Positions 33,651 through 46,310 of a stretch of DNA of 64,000 nucleotides are shown piece by piece. Origin of the DNA: Homarus americanus. Taxonomy: Eukaryota; Arthropoda; Malacostraca; Decapoda; Nephropidae. The translations under genes were made by a program, and so were the position numbers. The notes under the pieces were generated by a model. That model ran no database searches. It saw nothing but the letters and a program-made list of their open reading frames with translations, and had not been told where the DNA came from. Numbering within the stretch: position 1 is the stretch's first letter; every line of letters begins with the position of its first letter. Where the stretch lies: contig NW_024727688.1 of NCBI RefSeq assembly GCF_018991925.1, forward strand, positions 349,501 to 413,500, in the 5' to 3' direction.

Positions 33651-33724
33651 TGGATACTTATCCCACGACTTGATGACTTGGCAGCCTCTTGCCTTTCCTC
33701 ACCATTAAAGGTCAATGTACTGTG

Positions 33725-33965
33725 TGAGCTGACTGGTCCAATGGGCCCCAACCTAACTTAACGATTAGGATTGGGGGGTTTAGTCTTGATGAGCCCCAGT
33801 TCTAATGGGCCCCAGTCATACAGGGAGCTACTCCTAAAGTACTCCACTCCTACTAGGCCCCCAAATCCTAATGGTCCGCAATTCTAGTGGACCCCACTTT
33901 AGGCTAGGTAAGGACTCCATAGGACTGGGGCCCATCAAGACTAGTGCGAATTTGACCTGCAATCC
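33725..33965 (+). repeat. GGGCCCC family, locus D
   Basis: It begins tgactggtccaatgggcccc, carries 16-base units (gagccccagttctaat, gggccccagtcatac, ggtccgcaattctagt) and ends ggggcccatcaagactagtg followed by cgaatttgacctgca. Start and end are shared with locus F at 52.4 kb, which suggests a dispersed element rather than only a local array. Confidence 0.75.
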
Positions 33966-34124
33966 TGTGTGAGAAAGTCTGCGTCCAGTATCTCCCCTAA
34001 TACTTTTAATCTTTTATTTTCATCCATTAACATTGGCCGATCCTGGCAAAGTTTTCTGGAAAAGATCGAGGGAATGAAAGAAGCTTCTCTCGCCTGGAGG
34101 ATTCTGTTTGTAATAGCTCGGGGA

Positions 34125-34440
34125 TGGTATGGCTGGCTAGTTAGTCTGGCTTGGCTATCCACGGATAGAACACGGGTAGGCTAGCTCCTCTCTCCTCTGT
34201 CCATTACCTATCAAAATGGTTAGTTAGCTTTGGTTGTCTTGGCTATCGGCGTAGATTAGGTTAGGCTCGTTCCTCCTTTGTGTATCACTAATTACAATGG
34301 ATAATTAACTTGGCTTGGTTTTCTTCGCCTTTCCCTATCCCTCACCGACAGATAGAGGCTAGCTGTCTTGGCTGCTCGCTGATAGAATAGACTAGACTCA
34401 CCCCCCCCCCCCTGTCTCCACACCGATCCATAAAGAATAG
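34125..34440 (+). repeat. decayed tandem repeat, unit about 85 bp, about 4 copies
   Basis: Each copy has tggttagttagcttggcttg, then a gatagaatagg/taggctc-type motif, then a C/T-rich part, then an a/t-rich end near ccattacc. Copies begin near 34128, 34216, 34298 and 34356. The last contains C12. Confidence 0.55.
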
Positions 34441-35227
34441 GACGACTCGGCCTCTTTCTTGTCAGGGTTCCCGATCCCTCCCTCCCTCGCTATCTTTTTT
34501 CACCGCTCTGGTTTTCGTAATCTGTCAATGTCTCGTATCGTATCGAAGACATGTCTTGAGGGATTTGATCCCCTGGGCAAAAAAAAAAAAATATATATAT
34601 ATAAGACAAATGACGAACGATGAATAAATCCAAGAGTTTGTGTCATCTATAAATTGCTCAACATTATGTTTTTATTTTCGTTTTTATTTTTCATACAGCA
34701 TTATGGTTACGTCATATATAAAAAAAGATTTTCTTGTAGTTAGAATACTGAAGGTTCCAGGGGGTGTTCCAGTAAGTTCCAGAGAAGTTCAAGCTTTGTT
34801 CTTCGATTCTCTACATCTTTTGTTTGCGACAAGTCGAGCGTGAACAGTGTGAACAAATGAAATTGACCGGAGACGCAATTAGCACCATTCGTATTCAAGA
34901 TCCACAAAAGAGTCCAGCAACGAAGAGAGAAAAAAAAACGAATGGAGAAAAAAAATTAAGGCTGAAAAAAGTGGTTAATGATACCAGGAACTGTATGTAA
35001 GCTTTATGCCCGAGTTCTTCCTTCCACAGTCATAAAGAATTTTTGACGAGTATAAGCGGCTCCAGGGCTGTCTTCATATTGTCTTTTGACTTGGCGGTAA
35101 ATGTTCACTAAGTACTCTTATGAAAAGGACTAAAGACAAAAAAGTGGAAATATACTCAACATTAGACTTTTTGTGTTCTACTATTATTATTTTATTATTA
35201 TCATCACCATCAGTTATTTATTAACCC

Positions 35228-35230
<3 letters not shown>
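34441..35230. other. unannotated sequence
   Basis: No gene is recognised. An A13-(TA)n run lies at 34579-34601. Confidence 0.5.

Positions 35231-35276
<46 letters not shown>
35231..35276 (+). repeat. (TTA)15 microsatellite
   Basis: A perfect TTA run. Confidence 0.97.
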
Positions 35277-37445
35277 CCGTGAAGTGTATCAGAGAAATAC
35301 ATTTTAGTTACACAATACTGTTCAGATACTCAGAGTGAAGTATTCGACAGCTCGAGCATCGACTAGGATTACTACATCAAGATTTTCATTCTGTTTATAT
35401 ATTATTTATCATATATATTGTTACAAATGCATTAGCATATGTCTGGTAAAGGTTTCATATTACATTTGTATATGACACGTGAAGAGAAGGTGAAGCTTTG
35501 GTTACATAAAAAAATTGCGGACACATGACATTCAGAGATGTATAATATATGAAAGAGGATAGTTTGTGTTATAGATTATGTTCTATCTATATGTATAACA
35601 TGTACATATAGAAAGAACTAAAAATCTCTCTCTCGTTCTCCTTCATTTTCCCATGGTACTCATTTATTCTGGTCATTATTATTTACTAAAACTCTTTCTC
35701 TTTCTTTTATTCTCATCCTAATTCTTCTAGTCTCTCCTTTTTCTGGTAGTTTAGTCATTTATATTTCTCTTTTTACCTTTATTTTCTTCTACTTAAGTAA
35801 AGGTGTAGAATTGTTACGAAAAGACGTCGATTGTGTATTGCCTGCTTTAACACACACACACACACACACACACAGAACTCACCTATCCTCGACACCTATT
35901 GTACATTCAAAACCATACATACAATTATTTTCAAACTTACCATCTCCCTAAAAGTCACATTCCCTGTTTCCATCACGCGGACCAACTACCCAGAGAAATA
36001 TTCGTAGAGAGGATGGTAATTCTTTCGAACAAATTAGACAGTCGCACATACAAGACCTCTCAGTATACATGCCACACCTCCAGTTGACGTATCAGTACCT
36101 GCCGTCTCAGACATCGTGGAGATAAAAAGAATATATTATGGGAGGAAAGTGTATGGCAATTCTTCTCCGACAAATTACACACACACACGAGGGGGAGGGA
36201 AGGGAGTTAGAAAAAAAAATCTTGAGCCGTCTCCCCGCCACCGTTCTTTGCCGAGGTTTCAATCTTTATGGCAGTCTCATCAGTCAAAACTGTCAGAGGA
36301 GTTTTATGCAGGGCGGATTTCCCCTTGAATCCATTGAGTTTAATTACCATTCTCGAGTGAAAATTGAATTCCGTTCTTAGTCCTTCCGAGAAAAAAAGTA
36401 GTAACAGGCTGAAGGTGTCTGAGGTCTTTGTTTTATTATTGTCCGCATAAGCGATAAAACAAATCCCACTGTCCGTCTGTTTGTTTTAGCGTCTGTCCGT
36501 GTTGTGTAAGAGAAACTAAGAGGGCTATGGTGTTCATATTCCACATGAGTGTTCTCCATCGGTGTGCTGAGATTAAGTTCAAGTATGAAGGTGATTGGCC
36601 TGCTGCGTCTGCCTGTTTATGTATCATTTCTCCCCTCCCCATCCTGTAATTTACGGCCAAGACGATAAGCTTCCCCAGGGATGCTTTATTGGCCTCTAGA
36701 TATACTGAATACATTTTAAGTGAATTAGTGTTATCGTATTAAGAGGTACTGTATATACTCGAGTAGATTGATGATGTAGAAATATTATTACATAAAAGGA
36801 AAAATATTTAAATGTTTAGGTAAAAATTTTGTATTGTATTATATAGTATACGGAAAAGGAGACATAATAGATAGGAAGACAGACAATAGAAAAATACAAA
36901 GAATTAACAAAAGGATGAGTTAAGTTACGAAGAAATAATCATGAGTGATGAATGGTTTGGGAGATGGTAACACAGACACAAATAAATTAACAAATATAGT
37001 GATAGTAAGTAATCAGACAACAGCAAAAAAAAAACTCCAGATGGATGGTCGACAGATGGGTAGATGGGATGCTGGAGAGGCAGATGGATTAGGTAACAGA
37101 TGAGAAACATTGGTTCAAGGAAGATTCAGAGAGAGAGAGAGAGAGAGAGAATCATCTGTTCACTTTACATTTTGTCTGTTACCACAAGAGTTGGGGAGTG
37201 AAGGTGCCGCCTCCAGCTCCTCCCTGCGGCCTCGGTCCGTCTGTTGACTGAATCCTAAGATTATGAAGGCGCTCGTACCCACACGTTTAAAAAGCGAAAT
37301 GCTAATTAAGTTGTCCAATACTAAATTTTATCATCCAAGTGGCTTGCATTTTTCCTCGGTATAATTTATATTTCTCTCTCAGGTCTTTTTATTTTTCGTA
37401 CATTTAAAAGGAAGAAGATTTTTTGTACACATTTTTTGTTGATCG

Positions 37446-37446
<1 letters not shown>
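35277..37446. other. unannotated AT-rich sequence with minor repeats
   Basis: No gene is recognised. A CA run lies at about 35849-35874, a pyrimidine patch at 35620-35800 and a GA run at 37127-37150. A 92-codon reverse frame (36436-36714) has no known features. Confidence 0.45.

Positions 37447-37493
<47 letters not shown>
37447..37493 (+). repeat. (TTA)15 microsatellite
   Basis: A perfect TTA run. Confidence 0.97.
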
Positions 37494-38144
37494 TTTGTTC
37501 TTGTTGCCTATATTTCATTAAAATACTTAAATGAGTAAATGCGGAATAAAACGGGTTTTATCTGCATCGTGTACAATACAGTATTTCATTACCAATAAAT
37601 TAAAAAAAAATTATTGTGACAGATTATTGAATTATTTTATTATATTATTGTACTGCTTGGATATATTTCGTTGGCTTAAATTACTGTATGAGTTGAATGT
37701 AATTTGTATAATAATGAACTAATTGGATATTTTTCATATACATTCTACAATCTTGATATATGTTATGTGTTATGTTTTATTAGGTATTTTTTATCATTGC
37801 ATCATTATTTTATTTTTATTATGTAAACACAGTACTTTTGTTGATCGTCCCGTTGGGTTGGTTGGGAGTCATTGTTTGCTTGCTAACCTAATGATGACTC
37901 CTTCACTCTCCCAGTCAGCCGAGGACGATCAGCTGGTCATTCTGGTAAACAGAGACGGACTCACACAGCCGAACACACTCTCGGCACGCTCGAACACTTT
38001 ATCCGAACACTTTTAGGGACCAAACCCATTCTTTGACGTACGAACACTCAGGTTTAGTACATATGGATGCGTGATATTTGTCTCATAGAAACATGTGTTA
38101 TTACCACACCTGCGCCTACATATATTATACGGTATGTTCTTTTA
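37494..38144. other. unannotated AT-rich sequence
   Basis: No gene is visible. cgaacac motifs recur irregularly at 37971-38048. Confidence 0.45.
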
Positions 38145-38210
38145 AGGTTACATATGGTCACTCTACGTCTAGACTTACATATGTGCATAGTTCAATGATA
38201 TACACGGTGG
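38145..38210 (+). repeat. dispersed diverged repeat, copy 1
   Basis: ggttacatatggtcactcta, then gacttacatatgtgcat and a ttca..tatacacgg end. It matches 38698-38760 in the same order with about 25-30% differences. A shorter third match (agactttcacatgtag) follows at about 38221. Confidence 0.5.
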
Positions 38211-38697
38211 CAATGCGTCCAGACTTTCACATGTAGTTACAGTACAGTGGGAAAATGAAGCATCTCCTCAGCTTTGGCCAAAATATAATGAAACTTGGTG
38301 GATTATACTGGAAGGGTTACCGAGACTATATGCTTGTGTCGAATGGTTCAATCGTTCAACGCTGTATTCGTCAAAACCCGAGAAAATACTTCATTCTCTC
38401 ACTTAAAGGTACAGTACAGTTGCCCCGAAGAGTTCTTTTACCCTCTGTGGTGACGTTGGCGTACAAGTGGCAGCTGAATTTTAGCAAGATGTGAAATAAA
38501 ACGATAATTATGACAACAACAATGCCAACCGTTAATATTTTGACCTCCGGCGATTGACGCGAATAATAATTATAAGAATAAAAATTCCGATGTGTTTGTT
38601 GGACTGCTCAGTGGTGGCGGGTATTTTGGGTGTTACACAGGCGGGGGACGCTAATAATCGTGAACATCTCTTCAGAGAGGAATTGTACATCCACCCA
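38211..38697. other. unannotated sequence
   Basis: A 79-codon frame (38255-38494) has mixed, non-repetitive composition, but I recognise no family and see no supporting signals. Confidence 0.35.
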
Positions 38698-38760
38698 GGT
38701 TATACACGGTCACTGTGAGGTCAAACTTACATGTGTGCATCTTTCACACCTATACAGCCA
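38698..38760 (+). repeat. dispersed diverged repeat, copy 2
   Basis: ggttatacacggtcactgtg, then caaacttacatgtgtgcat and an end near tatacagcc. Partner of the copy at 38145. Confidence 0.5.
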
Positions 38761-38869
38761 CACCCGAAACCCATCAGGTTCACCATATATACACGGTCAA
38801 CAACAACACACAAGCAAACAGTGTGGAGTTCGCCACTTGGGTTGTTATTTTTACAGCATTCATGTGTGT

Positions 38870-38872
<3 letters not shown>

Positions 38873-38952
<80 letters not shown>

Positions 38953-38958
38953 TATATA
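38873..38958 (+). repeat. (TA)n microsatellite
   Basis: About 42 TA units with one cata interruption. It opens alternating Tyr-Ile frames on both strands. Confidence 0.97.
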
Positions 38959-39279
38959 GTATTGTTGCATTTATGTATGTGTCTATTTGAGAGTTTAACA
39001 AGCGATTTCAGACGAAACATCAGTAAGCCATATGAATGATGTCAAGAATAGGAAGGTGAACATGATCTAGAGTTTATTCAGGTAATTTATTCAGTTCATA
39101 GTTGAAGGCTAGTAGTAGAGACACTGAGATCGATTAAATTCACCAACTTCGTATAAACAACTTGTTGTATGAAGTTTGGTTGTAATACTGCCAACATTGT
39201 TCTAGATATCGTGCGGAAACCATTTGTTTACTCACATGCGGACGGATAGGACACAAACTGCATCACCCAATTTTCTTCT
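38959..39279. other. unannotated sequence
   Basis: Nothing is recognised. Confidence 0.5.
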
Positions 39280-39940
39280 TTCTCCCTTCAGATCTCAGTT
39301 TTTCCCCTCCTCCCCTATCTCCTTCCTCCCCCACATGTCTACTTTCCCGCCCTCTCATTTTTCTCTCTTCCCTCTCACACCTCTCTTTCGCCCACGTATA
39401 TTCTTTAACTCCCCTCATCGTATTTCTTCCCCACCATGTCTTACACGTTTCTTCCATCTCCCCCTCTCTCGCCCTCTCCCTTTTCATCAACGCTCCCTCC
39501 CCCCTTCCTTCTCTAACATCCCATCACACTTTCCCTCCTTACGTACCTGCCTCCTCGCCCTCTTCCCGTTACATTTATTCTCCTTTTTTTCCCTCTTCGA
39601 TCCTACCCTTCGCCTCGCACTATACCTCTCTCCCCCATTCCATCCTCTTCTCCTTTCATTTCTTTCCTTTTCATATAAATCTTCCCCCTTCCCCTTCTTT
39701 AAACCCTTCCTCAGTTCCTACCAACATTTCCCCTCTTCCTTCTCACTTTCTACTTCCCACATTACCCTTTCTTCCCCCCCTCCCCTTCTTCGCTCTCCAC
39801 TAACACCCTCCTCATCCATCTCAGCCTCTTCTCTTCCACCTCCTAACCCCACCCTCTCCCCTCCCACCTCCACCCTCTTCTCTCCCACCTCCACCACCAC
39901 CCCGCAAACATTCCCGCCCCTTTCCCCTCCCCTTCCTTTG
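39280..39940 (+). repeat. long pyrimidine-rich tract
   Basis: About 660 bases are mostly C/T, ending in a C/A-rich ccacctccacc patch. The 251-codon + frame here (Ser/Pro/Leu/Phe-rich, from 39224) is the second-longest in the window, but it is a composition artefact. Reverse frames over the same bases are Glu/Arg/Gly-rich. Confidence 0.85.
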
Positions 39941-40116
39941 AGGCATCAGAGGCTTGTGAAAGGCATAAAAGATGGGTGAGGCCGCCAGGGACCCCTTTCC
40001 ATAACCGAGAGGGGTTAAAATGAATTGGGCCACAGTTAGATTTTTATAGCGGGGAGGAAATGGGTTCAGTGGTGGTACAATCACCGAGGCGATCCTATTT
40101 ATACACGGTAACCGCA

Positions 40117-40176
<60 letters not shown>
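40117..40176 (+). repeat. (GT)30 microsatellite
   Basis: A GT run with one gc interruption. Confidence 0.97.
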
Positions 40177-40178
<2 letters not shown>

Positions 40179-40389
40179 ATGGCGAAGGAGGAGAGGTGGG
40201 TGTGAGAGGACACTTCCATTCCCATTGCCCCACAAAAGTGTATTTTGTCTTCATCGATATATACATCCACGTGTTTAAACTTTTGTCAACACACATACAA
40301 ACATACGCATACATATAATAGTTTATAAACACAAACACATAAGCGTACACAATCCTTTATTAAAATTCACAGATACAATCCTTTTCTAA

Positions 40390-40397
40390 CACACACA

Positions 40398-40439
<42 letters not shown>
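40390..40439 (+). repeat. (CA)n microsatellite
   Basis: A CA run with one caga interruption. Confidence 0.96.
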
Positions 40440-40443
<4 letters not shown>

Positions 40444-40716
40444 TACATTCCTTTACACACCTATAATAAAAACACGTATAGTCCCTTAATGAGATGCATA
40501 TACAGGCAATGACCGAGGCACACTATAATGCATAACAGAACCAACGTGGTGCAGGGAGTTGTACACAAACATTACACTAACATTAATATAAGCAACCGTG
40601 ACCCCTTAGCTTAGGCTGTCACACGTATACAAATGAAAGCCACATACTGTACACACATGCATTTACATATATGCACAAATAAACTGCACATTATACACTT
40701 CATTGGGTCTTTTACA

Positions 40717-40749
40717 CATACATACATACATACATACATACATACATAC
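40717..40749 (+). repeat. (CATA)8 tetranucleotide repeat
   Basis: A perfect CATA run, followed by a diverged copy near 40757-40769. Confidence 0.95.
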
Positions 40750-40899
40750 CCTGTACGTACATACATACACGCGCGCAGTTGCATTAAAAGGGAGAAGTGA
40801 AACGACAAAGAGATCATTAAAAAAACGACGCGATCACATGTAGACGAGTAATGTCATGACGCAATTGTACCCAAGATGGTGGTCAAGGCAATTTGCACG

Positions 40900-41360
40900 G
40901 AGGGTGGGTGTGTCGGTGGGGGAGGAGGGGGCTCAAATTGGAGTGGGGTTAGAAAGGGGGGAGAGGGGTGAATAAAGCTAGGAAGAGGGAAGTGAAAGAA
41001 GAGGGGGTGAGTAAAGTTAGGAAGAGAGAAGTGAAAGAAGAGGGGTGAAGAGAGTTAGGAAAGGGGAAGTGGGAGGTGCGAGGATATAGGATGAGATAGG
41101 GTGTTAATAAAGGGTGAAGGGGGTAAAAGGGTAGGGGAAAGGTGAGAGTGGGAAGGAGGGGGTTAGAGAGAGAAGAGGAGGAAGGGGAAATACTCTGAGA
41201 AGATCGATTGGTTGGTGAAGGGCCTCGAAGGGGAGTTAGAGAGAGGAGAAGATTGAGGGGTAGAAGGGAATTGAAGAGAAGGAAGGGAGAATGAAGACCG
41301 GAGGAAGGGAGAATGGTAAGAGGAGAGGGGGTGAAGTTGGACGGGGAGAGGGAGGTGATG
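40900..41360 (+). repeat. purine-rich tract with a short tandem repeat
   Basis: About 460 bases are G/A-rich. At 40970-41075 a unit of about 35 bases (gtgaataaagctaggaagag, then ggaagtgaaagaagaggggg) recurs three times. Confidence 0.8.
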
Positions 41361-41596
41361 ATGGAGACCAACTACGGGCATTACTGCTATGATGTGGTGT
41401 TTTGCTGATTCAATTTTTATTTTTTATTTTTGGGAGACAGAAATGAGTGATAAAAATATCTTAATTTGTGTTTCTTTGATAAAGTTCACATTCTTTTTCT
41501 TGTTCTTCTTATCATTGTTGTTGGCATTGTTATTATTATAAGGAGCAATAATGGTAGAAGTATTATTTTTACCATTATTAGTTGTAAAAATAACGG

Positions 41597-41597
<1 letters not shown>

Positions 41598-41674
<77 letters not shown>
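41598..41674 (+). repeat. (ATT)25 microsatellite
   Basis: A perfect trinucleotide run of about 77 bases, the longest TTA-type array in the window. Confidence 0.97.
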
Positions 41675-41874
41675 CAATAGCTTGTATTCCTCTGTGTTGC
41701 TTCAGAATAAACCTTCATACTTTTATTCTCTTCAAACTAGCAACCATCGTTAAAAAGAATAAAAAAAAAATATTGTATTTTTGGTAAAATGTTGTTGGCT
41801 CAGCTGCTCCTTCAGTTTCCATTATTAACGCTGGCGAGAGCTGTCAGTCAGAGCCTGGATCGCGCAAGGCCCAA

Positions 41875-42490
41875 GTTTTTGCACATGTGTTCGGCCCAGC
41901 ACGTAAGTACGGTTCTGCGCATGTGTAGGTTCTTGCGATTGCGAATACTGGCCCAACCGTATTATGTGGAGCTGCACGTGTGTATGTTTCTGTTCGTGTT
42001 TATGATCCTGCACTGTGTACACTGACATTTGTATTTCGTTCTGCACATGTGTACGACTTAGCACTTGTGTATAATACTGCATACACGTGTGGTGCTGCAC
42101 GTGTGGTGCTGCACGTGTGTATGGTGCTGCACGAGTTTAAAGTCCAACTCGTGTGTTTGGTTCGACGTGTGTGAACAGTCATGCGTGTTTGTAGGGTCCT
42201 GTACAAGTCTATCAATCTGCACATCCTAACATTTCAGCAAGTGTAACGGAGCTCCACATGTGTAAGATCCTTCCCGGTTGTATGCAATAATACAGTATAC
42301 TCTAGCCTGAGTGTATGTTTTTGTACGTACGTTAATACTACATGCATGCACGATGTACTGTCCTGTACGTATGCAAGATTCACTTTGTGTACACGTTTCC
42401 GCATGTGTGTACCATCCTGTAATTATGTATGCCTTTGCACATACTCCTGTGCATTTCCCGTTGTTTATACACAACTCTGGACTTTACAAG
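41875..42490 (+). repeat. decayed minisatellite with core ctgcacgtgtgtat
   Basis: Irregular 14-25 base units around tgcac(a/g)tgtgtatg. Perfect CACGTG palindromes lie at 41975, 42084, 42098 and 42112. The units are most regular at 42060-42130 and sparser after 42240. Open frames on both strands are Cys/Val/Thr/His-rich artefacts. Confidence 0.65.
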
Positions 42491-42568
42491 ACGCACTCTC
42501 GTGTACACATACATAACTCAGTTTTTACAAAGTTAATTGTTTGTACATAATTTGTGTGGAGGAATCTT

Positions 42569-42572
42569 TGTG

Positions 42573-42607
<35 letters not shown>

Positions 42608-42609
42608 GT
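42569..42609 (+). repeat. (GT)n microsatellite
   Basis: A GT run with one ttt interruption. Confidence 0.95.
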
Positions 42610-42791
42610 ATCATGTTTACGTCTCTCTGCTGTGCCAGCCTAGTTGTCGGTCTCTCCGTTTATGCAGTGTTATACCTGTTTTCTTGGGTGCTCTGTACCT
42701 CTACTACTACTTGTCTTTGTCTGGCTATGTCTCTCTTTAGCTTCTTCACACAATCTTCGTTCACGTTTTTGTCTGTCTTTAGTTTCTTGTG

Positions 42792-43201
<410 letters not shown>

Positions 43202-43445
43202 ATACTGTATATATATAAGCACAAACAAATGTCTACAGTTTCCTACGTGCAACAAGCTTGTTCTGTTGATGAGAAATGTTCAGTGCAGAGAATTCCGTCA
43301 ACACAACTTTTTCCCCAGCAAATCGTGTTAAATTCTAAATTTCTAATACCGGGAACTTCTAATTACGCTGTCAGGGTGAAATGTAGGCTTTAATCAAGTA
43401 CACTGTGCAATTCCGTTTGTGTTACCACATTATTGTGTGTGCTTG

Positions 43446-43489
43446 TACCAGAATGTTCGCACCACCATATGTTTCATTGTCTGTATCTA

Positions 43490-43538
<49 letters not shown>

Positions 43539-43610
43539 CAGAATGTTCACACTACCCTATATTTCATTGCCTGTATTTATCTGTTGGTGTGCGTGTGTGT
43601 GTGTCTCAAA
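43446..43610 (+). repeat. 90-bp duplication flanking a (GT)n run
   Basis: taccagaatgttcgcaccac at 43446 recurs as taccagaatgttcacactac at 43536. Each copy has about 45 bases of unique sequence (including ttcattg(t/c)ctgtat(c/t)tat) followed by GT repeats (43493-43536 and about 43585-43604). The whole unit, microsatellite included, was duplicated. Confidence 0.92.
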
Positions 43611-45520
43611 GGTAACATCAAGTATTTCATCATACACGTTTGCATAAAATTTTAAGAAATCACAACTAGTGGCCACGGAGACAAATGTAACCAAGTCTTT
43701 CACTAACTGGGTATCAAGGAGTTGGTGCTTAACGTCGTGCAAGTCAATACATAACAGGGCAGGTTACAGTGACTGAGGGATAAAATTATTACAGATATGT
43801 CCAGAGATTATTAAAGACTAGGTAAATAATGTTGAGATTTACTAACATGATCTTGAAAAACAAGAGAAAGTAGTCTAGAGCCAAATGTAACTGACCAACT
43901 TTTTTATTTTTTTCCAGAACTCTCAGGGAACTTTAGTCGCCGCACCGAACAAGGTATGACTCCTAAAATTCGTTTTATATAAAGATAAATTGTGAGCATT
44001 CAAGCTACAAAAGCGACATAATTGGTAAAGTTTGAAGTACATAGATTCTGAAGAGGGATTGTTTTTTTTTTTTGAAGTTTTTAAAGTTGGATATTATAGA
44101 AACAAACATCCTTATGATCCAGGGAACTAAAGCATCAGAAAGAAAGAACAAGTAGTGTGGTGCGATCAATGTACAGTACCCGACCCCACACTTAACGCGA
44201 CACCGGAGGCGGAATGGGAGGGTAGGTTGGGATGGGGGGTGGGGGGTGTACAGTATGAGTTATATTCTAAAAAAAAAAAAATACTAGAACCCTTGGTCAC
44301 ATTGCATTCAAATTTCAGGTTGTTAGTACAAAAAAAGTGCTTGAAATATCGCCCGAACAATCAGGAAGACAAAGAAACGGAGCAAATACTGATTCCCTTC
44401 CTCCCTCCTTCCCTTACTGTAGCACTTGGCCGGTACTTGGAGACAGTGTAGGGGTATGGGGAGGTGTTCGTGCTTAATATTTTATTGTGGTTACTTAGCG
44501 AGAAGCAATAGAGGTTATATAATGTGTGTTATTTGTGTCGCAGGTTATTTTGGTTTGCCTATAGTGCTTCTCAACTCGTTTCTCGTAGGTCATCACATTT
44601 GGAGACCTAACGATAATAATTCCCAACTTGTTCCTCCATAAAAATTCGATTAAATTTCTAGAGTGGAGTTTAAAAAGTTCATAAAATTATTAATATTTAC
44701 CCTTAAACTATGAGAAGGAACGTCGTAATGGCTTCAAGTGCTAACCGTAAGTATATGCGGTTAGGGAGTCAACTTTAACTTAGAAACCTTTAAGATTCAT
44801 GACTCCTAGACCAGGCCAGACCAGAGTGAGGTGTCTGATAGGTTGTGTGACTAAAATAAGACTGATATCGAAGTAATAGATATCGAGGAGATGATGAATA
44901 TTACCTCAGGTTTCGAGTGACTTGTGTCTGTTGGACGATGAGCATCACGGGTATGAATATCGAGGTGAAGAATATTCGTCCTTCTTTATAGCGTTGAAGG
45001 ATATTAATGAATATTCGACAAGTTTCAGCCTTGATGGTGCTCTTAAAGTCAAGTTTTAGATTGGAGAAGTGACAAAAATGTGTTAATGGCGGAATAAATG
45101 ATGTTGTTTTGATTGACGGCAAGACGAGGAAGGCATCATATTTATATTTCTTCATCCACCAAGAAAAATATGAATTAGAAACTGATTTTTTTTAATATGT
45201 AATTATTTGTTTTTAATATTTATCTTATCAATTATTCGTTCATATTGACTTAGGAAAAAGTACACACTGCGTATGTTGGGTTTTTCCTCAAAAGAAACAT
45301 GTTTGTCATTTAACCAAACATCTATCAGTAATACTATCTGCTGCGGGATGAGACTATACTCTGGTCGATAAGCATAATCAAGGTAAATCATAATCCAACA
45401 TTACCTGGTCATAACTTGTCATATCTCGTGTAGTATATTGAAGTTGTATTAACGCATATACTAATTTAATATAATCTAATTTAGTTTTATCACATCAAAA
45501 TATCCAAGACGGTGTCGTTG
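43611..45520. other. unannotated AT-rich sequence
   Basis: No gene is recognised. An A13 run lies at about 44269-44281 and a T11 run near 44062. Confidence 0.5.
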
Positions 45521-45540
45521 TGAGGTGGAGCTCCGCCTCA
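45521..45540. other. near-perfect 20-bp palindrome
   Basis: tgaggtggagctccgcctca is its own reverse complement except at one mirrored position pair, and is centred on GAGCTC. It could be a protein-binding site or chance. Confidence 0.5.
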
Positions 45541-46229
45541 TGGTTGTACCCTCACCTGCTGTTGTAAAGAATGAACTCCAGCTGATCATATATATTCAGG
45601 GAAATATCTGTCTCGTAACATATAGTTGAGCTAGATGTAAGAGCAGTCAGCTGTATGATTATATATTCACCCCTAATGATTCACCTGAGGCTTAATATCT
45701 TATTCATACACCTGAGCTTTGTATGTACTGTGTGGTCAACAAGTTATTACATTGTGGCAGTCACGGAGAACAACCTTGTACTGTTCCCTCTGAAACAACC
45801 TTTGAGACATAGATCCAGTGTTACATTGTTATTTAGGTAATAATTATATACCCCACGAGATGGTCTGACTATCGTCGAATTATACATTTTACATAGAATA
45901 TTAGAGGCAGATCCCTGGAACTGATTCTTCCGTTACATAATAAAATTTCCACAGGAGTCATATTGGTATTCTGATAAGTCTATATAATGCTTCAAAAGAT
46001 ATGTGTTATTTTCAAGAGTACAAGTATACAGAAGACAAAACTCGACTGGTAAAGAGATCATATTGTGCTGTCGTAAAGGAGTATGTAAGAGTTTTATTGA
46101 GTGAAGGTCAAGACATTTATTGTGATCCCGTCTTAGACCAGCTGGACACGTCTGACATTTTGCTGTTGAATTCTGAATGCCTGAGCTGGTTTAATTATTC
46201 GGGGATGTAAGGCTATAAGACGTAAAGAC
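45541..46229. other. unannotated sequence
   Basis: A 69-codon + frame at 46001-46210 has a balanced, charged composition unlike the repeat frames here. I recognise no homology and see no splice or promoter support. Confidence 0.35.
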
Positions 46230-46271
46230 CACACACACACATACTCACATGCACACGTGCACACACTTACA

Positions 46272-46306
<35 letters not shown>
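46230..46306 (+). repeat. (CA)n microsatellite, interrupted
   Basis: CA repeats with actcac, cacgtg and agac interruptions; the cleanest part is 46273-46306. Confidence 0.95.

Positions 46307-46310
<4 letters not shown>

Noticed and set aside
33941..34184. Overlapping + and - frames of mixed composition
   Set aside because: They run into the decayed 85-bp tandem repeat and show no domain on either strand.
39224..39979. 251-codon + frame
   Set aside because: It lies in a pyrimidine-rich tract. The Ser/Pro/Leu/Phe composition follows from the base content and no domain is visible.
46001..46210. 69-codon + frame with balanced, charged composition
   Set aside because: No homology is recognised, and the length is unremarkable for an AT-rich 64-kb window. 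No splice or promoter support.
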